A stretch of DNA of 13,051 nucleotides from Acidimicrobiia bacterium (lineage in GTDB: Bacteria > Actinomycetota > Acidimicrobiia > Acidimicrobiales > AC-14), in NCBI GenBank assembly GCA_019243595.1, contig JAFAUA010000266.1:1-13051 (forward strand). The letters are read 5' to 3'. The notes under the pieces are model-generated. The model did not search any database. It was not told the origin of the DNA and saw only the letters and a list, made by a program, of their open reading frames with translations. Position numbers and translations under genes: made by a program. This document shows, piece by piece, positions 1 to 7,180 of this stretch. Every line of letters starts with the position of its first letter. The stretch's first letter is position 1.

Positions 1-1
1 C

Positions 2-1873
2 GGTTCCTACGTCGGCGACACCGAGGGCTACTTCTTCCCCCATGCCTTCGAGGTCAGCGAGCTCGTAGCCGCCCGCGGCGAGCACGTGCTCGCCGTCGAG
101 GTGGCCTGCCCCCGCCCCACCGATCGGGCCGCCAAGCGGAACCTGACCGGCGTCTTCCAGCACTGGGACTGCCTCGACCCCGACTGGAACCCGGGCGGGA
201 TCTGGCGGGGGGTGAGGCTCGAAGAGTCGGGGCCGGTACGCCTCACCCACCTCGTCACCGTCTGCACCGAGGCCAGCGACGTGCGGGCCGTGCTCGCCCT
301 GCGGGCGACGCTCGACGCCGCCGAGACCACGAGGGTCGTCCTGCGCACGACCGTCGGCGAGACGCAGCACCAGATCGAGCAGCCGCTCGCGGCCGGTGAG
401 AACCAGGTCTCGTGGACGGTGACGGTCGACCGGCCCCGGCTGTGGTGGCCGCACGCTCTCGGCGATCAGCACCTCGAAAACGTCAGCGTCGAGGTCGTCG
501 ACCGGGCGACCGGCGCGACGAGCGACACCCGCAGCTTCCGCACCGGTCTGCGTCAGGTGTCGATGTCGAAGTGGATCCTGTCGGTCAACGGCGAGCGTCT
601 CTTCCTCAAGGGCTCCAACCACGGACCGACGCGCATGGCGCTGGCCGACGCCACGCCCGACGAGCTCGCGCGCGACGTTGCCCTCGCGAAGGAAGCCGGT
701 CTCGACCTGCTCCGCATCCATGCGCACGTCACCCGGCCCGAGCTCTACGACGCGGCCGACGAGGCCGGTCTGCTGCTCTGGCAGGACATGCCGCTGCAGT
801 GGGGTTATGCCCGCGGCGTGCGCAAGCAGGCCGTGCGCCAAGCCGCGAACGCGGTCGAGCTCCTCGGGCACCATCCCTCGATCGCCATCTGGTGCGGCCA
901 CAACGAGCCGATGGCCATCGACATCGAGCCGGGGGTCGAGTTCTCGAGGTCCCGGGTCGCGGCCCGGGCGGCAGTCGCCCAGGAGCTGCCGAGCTGGAAC
1001 AAGACCATTCTCGACCACTCGATCAAGCGCGCCCTCGAGCAGGCCGACGGCAGCCGCCCGGTGATCCCCCACTCCGGCGTCTTTCCACATCCGGGTTCGG
1101 GCGGCACCGACACCCACACCTACTTCGGGTGGTACCACGGCGAGGAGCGGGACTTCCCGCGCGCCATGGCGGCGTGGCCGCGGCTGGCGCGCTTCGTTTC
1201 GGAGTTCGGCGCGCAGGCCGTACCCGAGACCAACGCCTTCATGGAGCCCGAACGGTGGCCCGATCTCGACTGGGACCGTCTCTGGCGCACACACGCACTG
1301 CAACGCTTCGCCTTCGACCGCTACGTGCCGCCGGTCGACTACGACACCTTCGACGAATGGCGCCGCGCCACCCAGGAGTATCAGGCGACAGTGGTCAAAC
1401 ATCACGTTGAGACGCTTCGCCGGCTCAAGTACCGGCCGACCGGCGGGTTCTGCCAGTTCGCCTTCGCCGACGCCCATCCGTCGGTGACGTGGTCGGTGCT
1501 CGACCACGAGCGCGTTCCCAAGCCCGGCTTCGCCGCCCTGCACGATGCGTGCCGGCCGGTGATCGTCGTCGCCGACCGCCCCCGCGCCCGCTACACACCC
1601 GGTGAGGCCGTCGCCCTCGACGTCCACGTCGTGAATGATCTGCGCAAGCCGGTGCGCGGGCAGGTGCGGGCCCGCTTGCAGTGGACCGGGGGTGCCCAGG
1701 AGTGGCGCTGGGAAGGCGAGGTCCCCGAGGACGACTGCGTCCGCGTGGGCACCGTCCAGGCGGTGGTGCCCGACGCTCTTGGCCCGCTCACACTCACACT
1801 GGCTCTCGTGGGTGAGGTGGCCGTGGCAAATCGCTACACCGCGGAGATTGCAGGTAGAAACAAGCCTGCATGA
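2..1873 (+). CDS. Glycoside hydrolase family 2 protein, beta-mannosidase-like (5' end outside window)
   Basis: The frame is open from base 2, so the gene starts upstream and 623 C-terminal residues are visible. The first residues (GSYVGDTEGYFFPHAFEVS) are the end of the jelly-roll sugar-binding domain of GH2 enzymes. An immunoglobulin-like domain follows (about visible residues 75-180), then a TIM barrel. The acid/base glutamate fits the NE pair in IAIWCGHNEP (N301-E302, gag at 905-907), and the nucleophile fits E401 in RFVSEFGAQ (gag at 1202-1204). THTYFGWYHG and the late SVTWSVLDHERVPKPGF segment favour beta-mannosidase over beta-galactosidase. Beta-mannosidases usually run to 800-900 residues, so roughly 150-250 may be missing. 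The likely role is hydrolysis of beta-mannosides or related glycans, with exact substrate unproven. No signal peptide can be judged. The stop overlaps the sdhA start (ATGA, 1870-1873). Confidence 0.88.
   Translation, partial: GSYVGDTEGYFFPHAFEVSELVAARGEHVLAVEVACPRPTDRAAKRNLTGVFQHWDCLDPDWNPGGIWRGVRLEESGPVRLTHLVTVCTEASDVRAVLALRATLDAAETTRVVLRTTVGETQHQIEQPLAAGENQVSWTVTVDRPRLWWPHALGDQHLENVSVEVVDRATGATSDTRSFRTGLRQVSMSKWILSVNGERLFLKGSNHGPTRMALADATPDELARDVALAKEAGLDLLRIHAHVTRPELYDAADEAGLLLWQDMPLQWGYARGVRKQAVRQAANAVELLGHHPSIAIWCGHNEPMAIDIEPGVEFSRSRVAARAAVAQELPSWNKTILDHSIKRALEQADGSRPVIPHSGVFPHPGSGGTDTHTYFGWYHGEERDFPRAMAAWPRLARFVSEFGAQAVPETNAFMEPERWPDLDWDRLWRTHALQRFAFDRYVPPVDYDTFDEWRRATQEYQATVVKHHVETLRRLKYRPTGGFCQFAFADAHPSVTWSVLDHERVPKPGFAALHDACRPVIVVADRPRARYTPGEAVALDVHVVNDLRKPVRGQVRARLQWTGGAQEWRWEGEVPEDDCVRVGTVQAVVPDALGPLTLTLALVGEVAVANRYTAEIAGRNKPA
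1849..1870 (+). promoter_or_regulatory. Possible hairpin covering the sdhA ribosome-binding site and start
   Basis: TGCAGG (1849-1854) is the exact inverted complement of CCTGCA (1865-1870), with a 10-base loop. The left arm contains the only AGG near the sdhA start, and the right arm ends on the A of the sdhA ATG. If it forms in mRNA it would hide the start region until ribosomes finishing the glycosidase gene melt it, giving translational coupling. The complementarity is seen directly; the regulatory role is inferred, and a 6-bp stem can arise by chance. Confidence 0.3.
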
Positions 1874-3609
1874 AGGTCCATCGCCACAGCTACGACGCGG
1901 TCGTCGTCGGCGCCGGAGGCGCCGGCCTTCGAGCCGCTATCGAGACCGCCGGCAAGTGCCGGGTCGCCGTGCTCACCAAGCTCTACCCGACCCGCTCGCA
2001 CACCGGCGCCGCCCAGGGCGGCATGTGTGCGGCGCTGGCCAACGTCGAAGAGGACTCCTGGGAGTGGCACGCCTTCGACACCGTGAAGGGCGGCGACTAC
2101 CTGGTCGACCAGCCGGCGGCGGAGATCATGTGCCGCGAGGCAATCGACGCCGTCATTGAGCTCGAGCACTTCGGCATGCCGTTCAACCGCACGCCCGAGG
2201 GCCGCATCGACCAGCGCCGGTTCGGTGGCCATACCCGCAACCACGGCGAGGGACCGGTGCGGCGGGCCTGCTACGCGGCCGACCGCACCGGCCACATGAT
2301 CCTGCAGACGCTGTATCAGCAGTGCCTGGCGCGTGACGTCAACTTCTTCAACGAGTTCCAGGTTCTCGACATCGCTTTCAGCGAAGGACGCGTGTCGGGT
2401 CTGGTGGCCTACGAGCTGGCCACCGGCGACCTGCACGTCTTCCACACCAAGGCCGCCCTCTTCGCCACGGGCGGGTACGGGCGCATGTTCAAGGTGTCGT
2501 CCAACGCCGTCACCCTCACGGGCGACGGTCCCGGCGTGCTCTACCGCCGTGGCATCCCGATGCAGGACATGGAGTTCTTCCAGTTCCATCCGACCGGGAT
2601 CTACAAACTCGGCATCCTCCTCTCCGAGGCGGCACGCGGCGAGGGCGGCATCCTGCGCAACGCCGACAACGAGCGCTTCATGGAGCGGTACGCCCCGACG
2701 GTCAAGGACCTGGCGCCGCGCGACATGGTGAGCCGGGCGATCCTCACCGAGGTCCGCGAGGGCCGCGGCATCGGCGAGAACAAGGACTACGTCCACCTCG
2801 ACCTGACGCACCTCCCGCCCGAGCAGATCGACGAGAAGCTTCCGGACATCACCGACTTCGTTCGCACCTACATGGGGCTCGAGCCGAAGACGCAGATGAT
2901 CCCCATCCAGCCGACGGCGCACTACGCCATGGGCGGGATCCCCACGAACATCAGCGCCGAGGTGGTCGTCGACGGCGATAACACCGTGCTTCCCGGGCTC
3001 TACGCGGCGGGCGAGTGCGCGTGTGTTTCGGTGCACGGCGCCAACCGCCTCGGAACCAACTCGCTGCTCGACATCGTGGTCTTCGGGCGCCGGGGCGGGG
3101 CGGCGATGGCCCAGTACGTCAATAGCGTGAGCCACGCCGACCTGCCCGCACACGTGGAGGACGAGACACGCGGCCTCGTCGAGCGGTTGCGCTCGAGCAC
3201 CGGCGGCGAGAACGTGGCCGACATCCGGGCCCGCCTCCAAGAAGAGATGATGGACAAGGCGTCGGTGTTCCGCACCGACGAGAGCCTGCGGTCGGTGCTC
3301 GACACCGTGCGTTCGCTGCGGGATCGCTATCAGCGGGCGGGCATCCAGGACAAGGGCGAGGTCTTCAACTACGACCTCACCGAGGCGATCGAGCTCGGCT
3401 TCCTCATCGACCTGGCCGAGTCCCTGGTCGTCAGTGCCCTCGCCCGCACCGAGAGCCGGGGCGCCCACTTCCGCGACGATCACCCGACGCGCGACGACGC
3501 GAACTGGATGCGCCACTCGCTGGCCTTCCGCAACGACGACGGCAGTGTCCGCCTCGACTACAAGGCCGTCGTCGGCGGCAAATACGAGCCGATGGAAAGG
3601 AAGTACTAA
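1870..3609 (+). CDS. sdhA: Succinate dehydrogenase flavoprotein subunit
   Basis: This is the catalytic subunit of complex II, oxidising succinate to fumarate with covalent FAD at the inner face of the membrane. Its 579 residues are normal for the family. The FAD dinucleotide motif VVVGAGGAG lies at 11-19, and H44 in TRSHTGAAQGG is the expected FAD-attachment histidine. Active-site residues match by motif: H240 (FHPTG), R284 (LAPRD), H351 (HYAMGG) and R393 (HGANRLGTNSLLD). The C-terminus ends KYEPMERKY. From memory the protein resembles the mycobacterial SdhA paired with SdhB rather than a fumarate reductase, but direction of catalysis cannot be read from sequence. ATG at 1870 overlaps the upstream glycosidase stop and lacks a good Shine-Dalgarno sequence. 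sdhB follows five bases after the stop. No sdhC or sdhD is adjacent, which is unusual. Confidence 0.97.
   Translation: MKVHRHSYDAVVVGAGGAGLRAAIETAGKCRVAVLTKLYPTRSHTGAAQGGMCAALANVEEDSWEWHAFDTVKGGDYLVDQPAAEIMCREAIDAVIELEHFGMPFNRTPEGRIDQRRFGGHTRNHGEGPVRRACYAADRTGHMILQTLYQQCLARDVNFFNEFQVLDIAFSEGRVSGLVAYELATGDLHVFHTKAALFATGGYGRMFKVSSNAVTLTGDGPGVLYRRGIPMQDMEFFQFHPTGIYKLGILLSEAARGEGGILRNADNERFMERYAPTVKDLAPRDMVSRAILTEVREGRGIGENKDYVHLDLTHLPPEQIDEKLPDITDFVRTYMGLEPKTQMIPIQPTAHYAMGGIPTNISAEVVVDGDNTVLPGLYAAGECACVSVHGANRLGTNSLLDIVVFGRRGGAAMAQYVNSVSHADLPAHVEDETRGLVERLRSSTGGENVADIRARLQEEMMDKASVFRTDESLRSVLDTVRSLRDRYQRAGIQDKGEVFNYDLTEAIELGFLIDLAESLVVSALARTESRGAHFRDDHPTRDDANWMRHSLAFRNDDGSVRLDYKAVVGGKYEPMERKY
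3594..3603 (+). promoter_or_regulatory. Ribosome-binding site of sdhB
   Basis: The purine run GGAAAGGAAG lies inside the last codons of sdhA, 11 bases before the GTG at 3615. It supports that GTG as the sdhB start and tight linkage of sdhA and sdhB expression. Confidence 0.6.
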
Positions 3610-3614
3610 CCGCA

Positions 3615-4322
3615 GTGGCTGTTGTCGACGTCGAGCTGAAGATCAAGCGGTACAACCCGGAGCAGGACGAGAAGCCGCACTGGGAGACGTACGAGGTGCG
3701 GGTCGAGGACACAGACCGCGTCGTCGACGCCCTGCACGAGGTCAAGTGGCACCACGACGGCACCTTCAGCTTCCGCCGATCGTGCGTGCACGGCGTGTGC
3801 GGATCCGATGCCATGGTCATCAACGGGTCCAACGCCCTGGCGTGCGTGCTGCTCATCAAGGACGTCGGCACCAAGATCAGCGTCGAGCCCATCCGCGGCC
3901 TGCCGGTCATCAAGGACCTGGTCGTCGATATGGAGCCGTTCTTCGACCAGTACAAGTCGGTGCTGCCGTACCTGATCAACAGCAAGGATCCGGGGTACGA
4001 GGAGCGTAAGCAGAGCCCCGAGGACCGGGCCCGGTTCGACGACACCACCAAGTGCATCCTGTGCGCGGCGTGCACGACCTCGTGCCCGGTCTACTGGGGC
4101 AACGAGTCCTACGTGGGCCCAGCAGCGATCGTGAACGCCCACCGCTTCATCTTCGACTCCCGCGACGAGGCGGGCGCCGACCGCCTCGACATCCTCAACC
4201 AGCGCTCCGGCGTCTGGCGCTGCCGCACCGCCTTCAGCTGCACCGAGGCGTGCCCGCGCGACATCAAGATCACCCAGGCCATCCAAGAGGTGAAGCGGGC
4301 GATCCTCTACAACAGGATTTAG
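3615..4322 (+). CDS. sdhB: Succinate dehydrogenase iron-sulfur subunit
   Basis: This electron-transfer subunit of complex II carries electrons from SdhA FAD towards quinone. It has 235 residues, the usual size, and starts at GTG 3615. The N-terminal ferredoxin-like domain holds [2Fe-2S] ligands C57, C62 and C77, with D65 in SCVHGVCGSDAM in place of the frequent third cysteine, as in E. coli SdhB. The C-terminal domain has CILCAACTTSCPVYW (C147, C150, C153, C157) and CRTAFSCTEACP (C203, C209, C213), giving the ligands for the [4Fe-4S] and [3Fe-4S] clusters. All expected ligands are present, so the protein looks functional. It is the last gene of the plus-strand run; the next gene is convergent. 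The membrane quinone-binding subunits must be encoded elsewhere, probably in another locus. Confidence 0.97.
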   Translation: MAVVDVELKIKRYNPEQDEKPHWETYEVRVEDTDRVVDALHEVKWHHDGTFSFRRSCVHGVCGSDAMVINGSNALACVLLIKDVGTKISVEPIRGLPVIKDLVVDMEPFFDQYKSVLPYLINSKDPGYEERKQSPEDRARFDDTTKCILCAACTTSCPVYWGNESYVGPAAIVNAHRFIFDSRDEAGADRLDILNQRSGVWRCRTAFSCTEACPRDIKITQAIQEVKRAILYNRI

Positions 4323-4355
4323 CCCTCAGCCCGAGGTTGGCCGCCAGCCGATCCC

Positions 4356-4388
4356 ATGACCTAAGCGGGTCATTTCGGGCATAGCCCG
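4356..4388. terminator. Pair of small hairpins between convergent genes, possible terminators
   Basis: The 94-base gap 4323-4416 between sdhB and the convergent regulator holds two stem-loops. ATGACC (4356-4361) pairs with GGTCAT (4368-4373) and is followed by TTT on the plus strand. CGGGC (4376-4380) pairs with GCCCG (4384-4388) around a three-base loop. Outside them CGAGGTTG (4332-4339) is the inverted complement of CAACCTCG (4393-4400), so all could nest in one cruciform. Neither has a long T tract, so termination efficiency is doubtful. This is the only roomy convergent gap in the window. Confidence 0.4.
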
Positions 4389-4416
4389 GTGTCAACCTCG
4401 CCCCGAGTTGGCGGCG

Positions 4417-5076
4417 TCAGCTGATCAGCTGCCGGCGGAATCCTTCGGCGACGGCGCCGGCGCGGTCGGCGGCACTCAGCTTGCGGAGGATGTTCTCCAC
4501 GTGGCTCTTCACCGTGGCCTGAGAGATGAACAGGTCCCGGGCAATGTCCTTGTTGGTCATGCCCTTGGCCATACGGGCCAGCACCTCGAGCTCTCGATCG
4601 GAGAGCTCGGCGGCCAACCCATCCTGGTCCGCCGCCTCCAGCACGCCTGAGAGGTCCTTGGCGACGACCCGCTGGCCACTGGCTACGTCCCGGATGGCGG
4701 TCACCAGGAAGTCGATCGGGGTGCTCTTCAGCAGGATCCCGTCGGCGTTCGACCGGACCGCCCGGCGGACCTGGAGAGGGTCGAGGGAGGCGGTGAAGAT
4801 CACCACCCGGGTGTCCGGGTGGCGCTCCTTGATCCGGCCGGTGAGCACGCTCCCGTCGGTGTCCGGGAGCGCGAAGTCGACAATCGCGACGTCGACCGGG
4901 GTGGTGGCCAGGTTGGCCAGCGCCTCCTCGGCGTCGGCCGCCGCGAAAACGACATGTAGCCCCTCAACCAGGTCGAAAAGGTTGCCGAAAGCTTCACGTA
5001 CGACCGGATGGTCGTCAACGATGGCCACTCGGACAGGGTCGGAGTCGGCTGCCTGTACCCGCCCGTCGACCCCCAA
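4417..5076 (-). CDS. LuxR/NarL-family two-component response regulator
   Basis: This 219-residue DNA-binding response regulator has a receiver domain at about 15-130 with acidic pair D21-D22, phospho-acceptor D67 in VDVAIVDFALPD, switch residue T95 (FTAS) and K117 (LLKS), all intact. The C-terminal LuxR-type helix-turn-helix spans about 157-219 (LSDRELEVLARMAKG, then DLFISQATVKSHVENILRKL). It should be phosphorylated by a histidine kinase and bind promoter DNA as a dimer; the signal and targets are unknown. No kinase is encoded nearby, so it is an orphan here. The start is TTG at 5076, chosen because GGAGG sits seven bases upstream (5084-5088). A divergent gene encoding an exported TIM-barrel protein begins 89 bases away and is a natural candidate target, though this is only inference. 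Confidence 0.93.
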   Translation of the reverse strand: MGVDGRVQAADSDPVRVAIVDDHPVVREAFGNLFDLVEGLHVVFAAADAEEALANLATTPVDVAIVDFALPDTDGSVLTGRIKERHPDTRVVIFTASLDPLQVRRAVRSNADGILLKSTPIDFLVTAIRDVASGQRVVAKDLSGVLEAADQDGLAAELSDRELEVLARMAKGMTNKDIARDLFISQATVKSHVENILRKLSAADRAGAVAEGFRRQLIS

Positions 5077-5083
5077 ACCCCGT

Positions 5084-5088
5084 CCTCC
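5084..5088 (-). promoter_or_regulatory. Ribosome-binding site fixing a TTG start of the response regulator
   Basis: On the minus strand GGAGG ends seven bases before TTG 5076-5074. No ATG is in frame nearby; the ATG at 5095 on this strand is in another frame. This decides the TTG as the start. Confidence 0.65.
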
Positions 5089-5110
5089 GCCGCATGAGAG
5101 ATTCGCGAAA

Positions 5111-5157
5111 ATTCTACGTCCCTGCGCGCGCGAGCCGCCACGGGAAGGCCGTACTAT
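5111..5157. promoter_or_regulatory. Divergent promoter region between response regulator and TIM-barrel gene
   Basis: The gap 5077-5165 is locally AT-richer than its surroundings. On the minus strand TAGAAT (5116 to 5111) is a good -10 hexamer for the regulator, about 23 bases before its GGAGG. On the plus strand TACTAT (5152-5157) lies eight bases before ATG 5166, which would give a leaderless or nearly leaderless transcript. No convincing -35 element is visible for either, which is common in high-GC actinobacteria. Confidence 0.35.
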
Positions 5158-5165
5158 GGCGGCTA

Positions 5166-6260
5166 ATGGGGGGAGGACTCCTGGGGGAGGCGCGAGCGCG
5201 CCTACTGGTCTCTGGTCTCGGCGCGCTGCTGTCGCTGGCCATTCTGGCCACCGCGGCCGCGGCCGAGGGCGGTCGCGCCTCGACGCCCATAGTGCCCCCG
5301 CTCGTGCGGGTGGCCGCTCCCCGACCGATGCCGCCCGACCTGGTCACGCCCGTCATCGAAACGACGACGACGGTGAAGCCCAAGCCCGCGGTGAAGCCGT
5401 CCCGCCCGACCTCGACGACGACGTCCACAACGACGACGCTGCCGCCGCCTCCGGCGCTCGCCCCGGCCCCGACCATCCCGCAGGGCAAGGGGATGTGGAT
5501 CTGGGAGCCGGCGCGCACCGAGCACGGCGACGTCACTGCCATCCTGGCCCGCGCCAAGGCCGCAGGGCTCACCCACATCTTCGTGCGCACGGGCTCGACG
5601 TGGGATGGATTCCAGAACGGACAGTTCCTCGACCAGCTGCTGCCCTTCGCCCACGCCGCGGGGTTGAAGGTCTACGGGTGGGACTTCCCCAAGCTCTCCG
5701 ATACCAAGGTCGACGTGGACCGAGCCCTGCAGGCGCTCAACCACACCGCAGCGGGCGGCAACCGCCTTGACGGCTTCGCGGCCGACATCGAAACCCGCTC
5801 CGAAGGCACCGACTTCAGAGCTGACGCGGCGTGGGTCTACTCCCACTACCTCCGCGATGCGGTTGGGCCGTCGACCCTGTTGATCGCCGTCGTTCCGAAC
5901 CCGACCCCACAGATGCGCCGGCAGTACTCCTATGACGCCACGGTCGGACCATTCGACGCCATCGCGCCGATGGTCTACTGGCTCAACCGCGAGCCGGGAC
6001 TCGACACCGCCGTCGCCCTCGACTACCTGAAGCACTACGGGAAGCCGCTCATGCCGATCGGCCAGGCGTACGACGGCGGACCCGAGGGCGGCCGGCCCGG
6101 CGTGCCGACCCCGGCCGAGCTCACGCGGTTCATGCAAGTCGCACACGACTACGGCGCCGTCAGCGTTTCGTTCTGGTCGTGGCAGGAGGCCAACGCGTCC
6201 GCCTGGGACGCCATCAAGGCGGCGCCGCTGTTCGTGAAGCTGCCCGCGCTGAAGAGCTAG
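5166..6260 (+). CDS. Exported or membrane-anchored TIM-barrel protein, glycoside-hydrolase-like
   Basis: This 364-residue protein starts with a basic stretch and hydrophobic segment (about 11-33, LLVSGLGALLSLAILAT), a signal peptide or N-terminal anchor. A Thr/Pro/Lys-rich linker (about 40-105) leads to a domain beginning GMWIWEP at 109. The domain reads like a (beta/alpha)8 barrel: THIFVRTG, KVYGWDFP, DGFAADIETRS, LLIAVVPNP, FDAIAPMVYW and SVSFWSWQEA fit successive strands. DIE (207-209) on a central strand is a candidate catalytic acid site, but I cannot assign a CAZy family. An upstream ATG at 5094 would add 24 residues rich in codons rare here (AGA, AAA, GTA, two CTA) and would run through the divergent promoter, so 5166 is preferred. 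The stop overlaps the convergent gene's stop (6257-6260). A cell-wall or extracellular polysaccharide role is inferred. Confidence 0.72.
   Translation: MGGGLLGEARARLLVSGLGALLSLAILATAAAAEGGRASTPIVPPLVRVAAPRPMPPDLVTPVIETTTTVKPKPAVKPSRPTSTTTSTTTTLPPPPALAPAPTIPQGKGMWIWEPARTEHGDVTAILARAKAAGLTHIFVRTGSTWDGFQNGQFLDQLLPFAHAAGLKVYGWDFPKLSDTKVDVDRALQALNHTAAGGNRLDGFAADIETRSEGTDFRADAAWVYSHYLRDAVGPSTLLIAVVPNPTPQMRRQYSYDATVGPFDAIAPMVYWLNREPGLDTAVALDYLKHYGKPLMPIGQAYDGGPEGGRPGVPTPAELTRFMQVAHDYGAVSVSFWSWQEANASAWDAIKAAPLFVKLPALKS
5361..5456 (+). repeat. Low-complexity ACG/CCG codon repeats encoding the Thr/Pro linker
   Basis: Four ACG codons in a row at 5361-5372, an ACG-rich run around 5412-5439 and a following CCG run encode a Thr- and Pro-rich spacer. 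A short direct repeat, CGGTGAAGCC, occurs twice between the two runs (VKP repeats). Such linkers usually separate a membrane anchor from an extracellular domain, and their length can change by slippage. Confidence 0.6.
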
Positions 6261-7180
6261 CTGTCGCCCGTCGGCGGCTGGCACCATTCGGTCCAGCCCC
6301 ACCCGGCGCGGTCGTCAGCGACCGACTCGAAGCGGCACAGCGACCGGGGGAAGCGGCTGACCCGTCCGTCGGGCGCTTCCAAAGCGATCGGGGCATGGCC
6401 GGTCGGCGTCACCGACAGGCGGAGGTCGCCGAGCTCCATCGTCGCCCTCGTCGGCAGCCCCTCGGCGCCGAGATCGGTGTCGACGTTGAAGTGCTCGACG
6501 TTCTCGACGTCTCCGCCTGGCGGAGCGACGAACCCTGAGGCGAAGGGGATGTCGATCAGGGGCTTGAAGGCGTGGAAGGCGGTGCCGTCGTCGAGGCGTC
6601 CCGCGGTCCAGCACCACGGCATCGACCACCAGTCGCGGTGGCCCCACGAGTGGTCGCGTTCGCCGAAGCCGTCGACCTCGATGCGCTCCTCGCCCACGAG
6701 CACCTCGCCCTGGACCGTGCACGCCGCTTCGTAGCGAGGGAGACCGGTCGACATCTGGGGCGGGGCTGCCTCGACCCACTCGAGGTCGAGCCCGAAACCG
6801 ACGCGTTGGCCGCGCTCGCCGCGGTAGGCGTCGGCCGGATCGTCGAGGGCAACGCCGAACGACTCGAGGTTCACGCTCCAGTGCTCGAGCGGGGTCTCGC
6901 AGACCGTGTCGGCCCACAGGCCCTCGGCGCGCAGCTCGAGGCTGGAACCCTTGGGGAGCGGCACGTCGTGATCGCGCACGGCCACCAACGGCCGTCCGTC
7001 GCCGACGAGGTACGCCCAGTACCAGGTGGTCCCGAGATTCGGATAGAGACCAACCCGGACGTAGCCGCCGAGGCGGCCGTCGGGCGTGGCGAAGTCGAAG
7101 TACCAGGATTCGTTCCAGAGCTGGTCGGCAGGATCGGCTTCGTGCTTGCCCTCGTCCTTGGGGTCGACCGGGCTGCTCAC
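6257..7180 (-). CDS. DUF7064-like protein with DHSWGxRDWW motif, last gene of three-gene operon
   Basis: This protein has 307 residues from GTG 7180. The pattern NESWYFDF (23-30), GGYVRVGLYPN (38-48), WYWAYLVG (53-60), LRAEGLWADTVCE (83-95), LDLEW (131-135) and especially GERDHSWGHRDWW (173-185) matches, from memory, actinobacterial proteins annotated DUF7064/DUF7065. The HSWG motif recalls lipocalin-like folds of the AttH/hydroxyneurosporene-hydratase group. No signal peptide or membrane helix is seen, so it is probably cytosolic. Function is unknown; binding or modification of a hydrophobic ligand is a guess. The GTG overlaps the upstream gene's stop by four bases (GTGA, 7177-7180), implying coupled translation. 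The open frame extends upstream to 7456, but that part is the shadow of the neighbouring gene. The stop is tail-to-tail with the TIM-barrel gene. Confidence 0.82.
   Translation of the reverse strand: MSSPVDPKDEGKHEADPADQLWNESWYFDFATPDGRLGGYVRVGLYPNLGTTWYWAYLVGDGRPLVAVRDHDVPLPKGSSLELRAEGLWADTVCETPLEHWSVNLESFGVALDDPADAYRGERGQRVGFGLDLEWVEAAPPQMSTGLPRYEAACTVQGEVLVGEERIEVDGFGERDHSWGHRDWWSMPWCWTAGRLDDGTAFHAFKPLIDIPFASGFVAPPGGDVENVEHFNVDTDLGAEGLPTRATMELGDLRLSVTPTGHAPIALEAPDGRVSRFPRSLCRFESVADDRAGWGWTEWCQPPTGDS

Noticed and set aside
7..11. Possibility that the glycosidase starts at ATG 86
   Set aside because: Conserved GH2 sequence (GSYVGDTEGYFFP) continues in frame to the left edge, so 86 is internal.
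1834..3516. 560-codon open frame on the minus strand opposite sdhA
   Set aside because: It lies fully antisense to a well-conserved gene, its translation has no recognisable domain, and long antisense frames are expected in high-GC codon usage.
5361..5456. ACG tandem repeats considered as a microsatellite or CRISPR-like array
   Set aside because: The repeats are in frame Thr codons within a linker, with no spacer-repeat structure.
5202..6302. 366-codon minus-strand frame opposite the TIM-barrel gene
   Set aside because: Antisense shadow; the plus-strand frame has a signal segment, linker and a coherent strand pattern.
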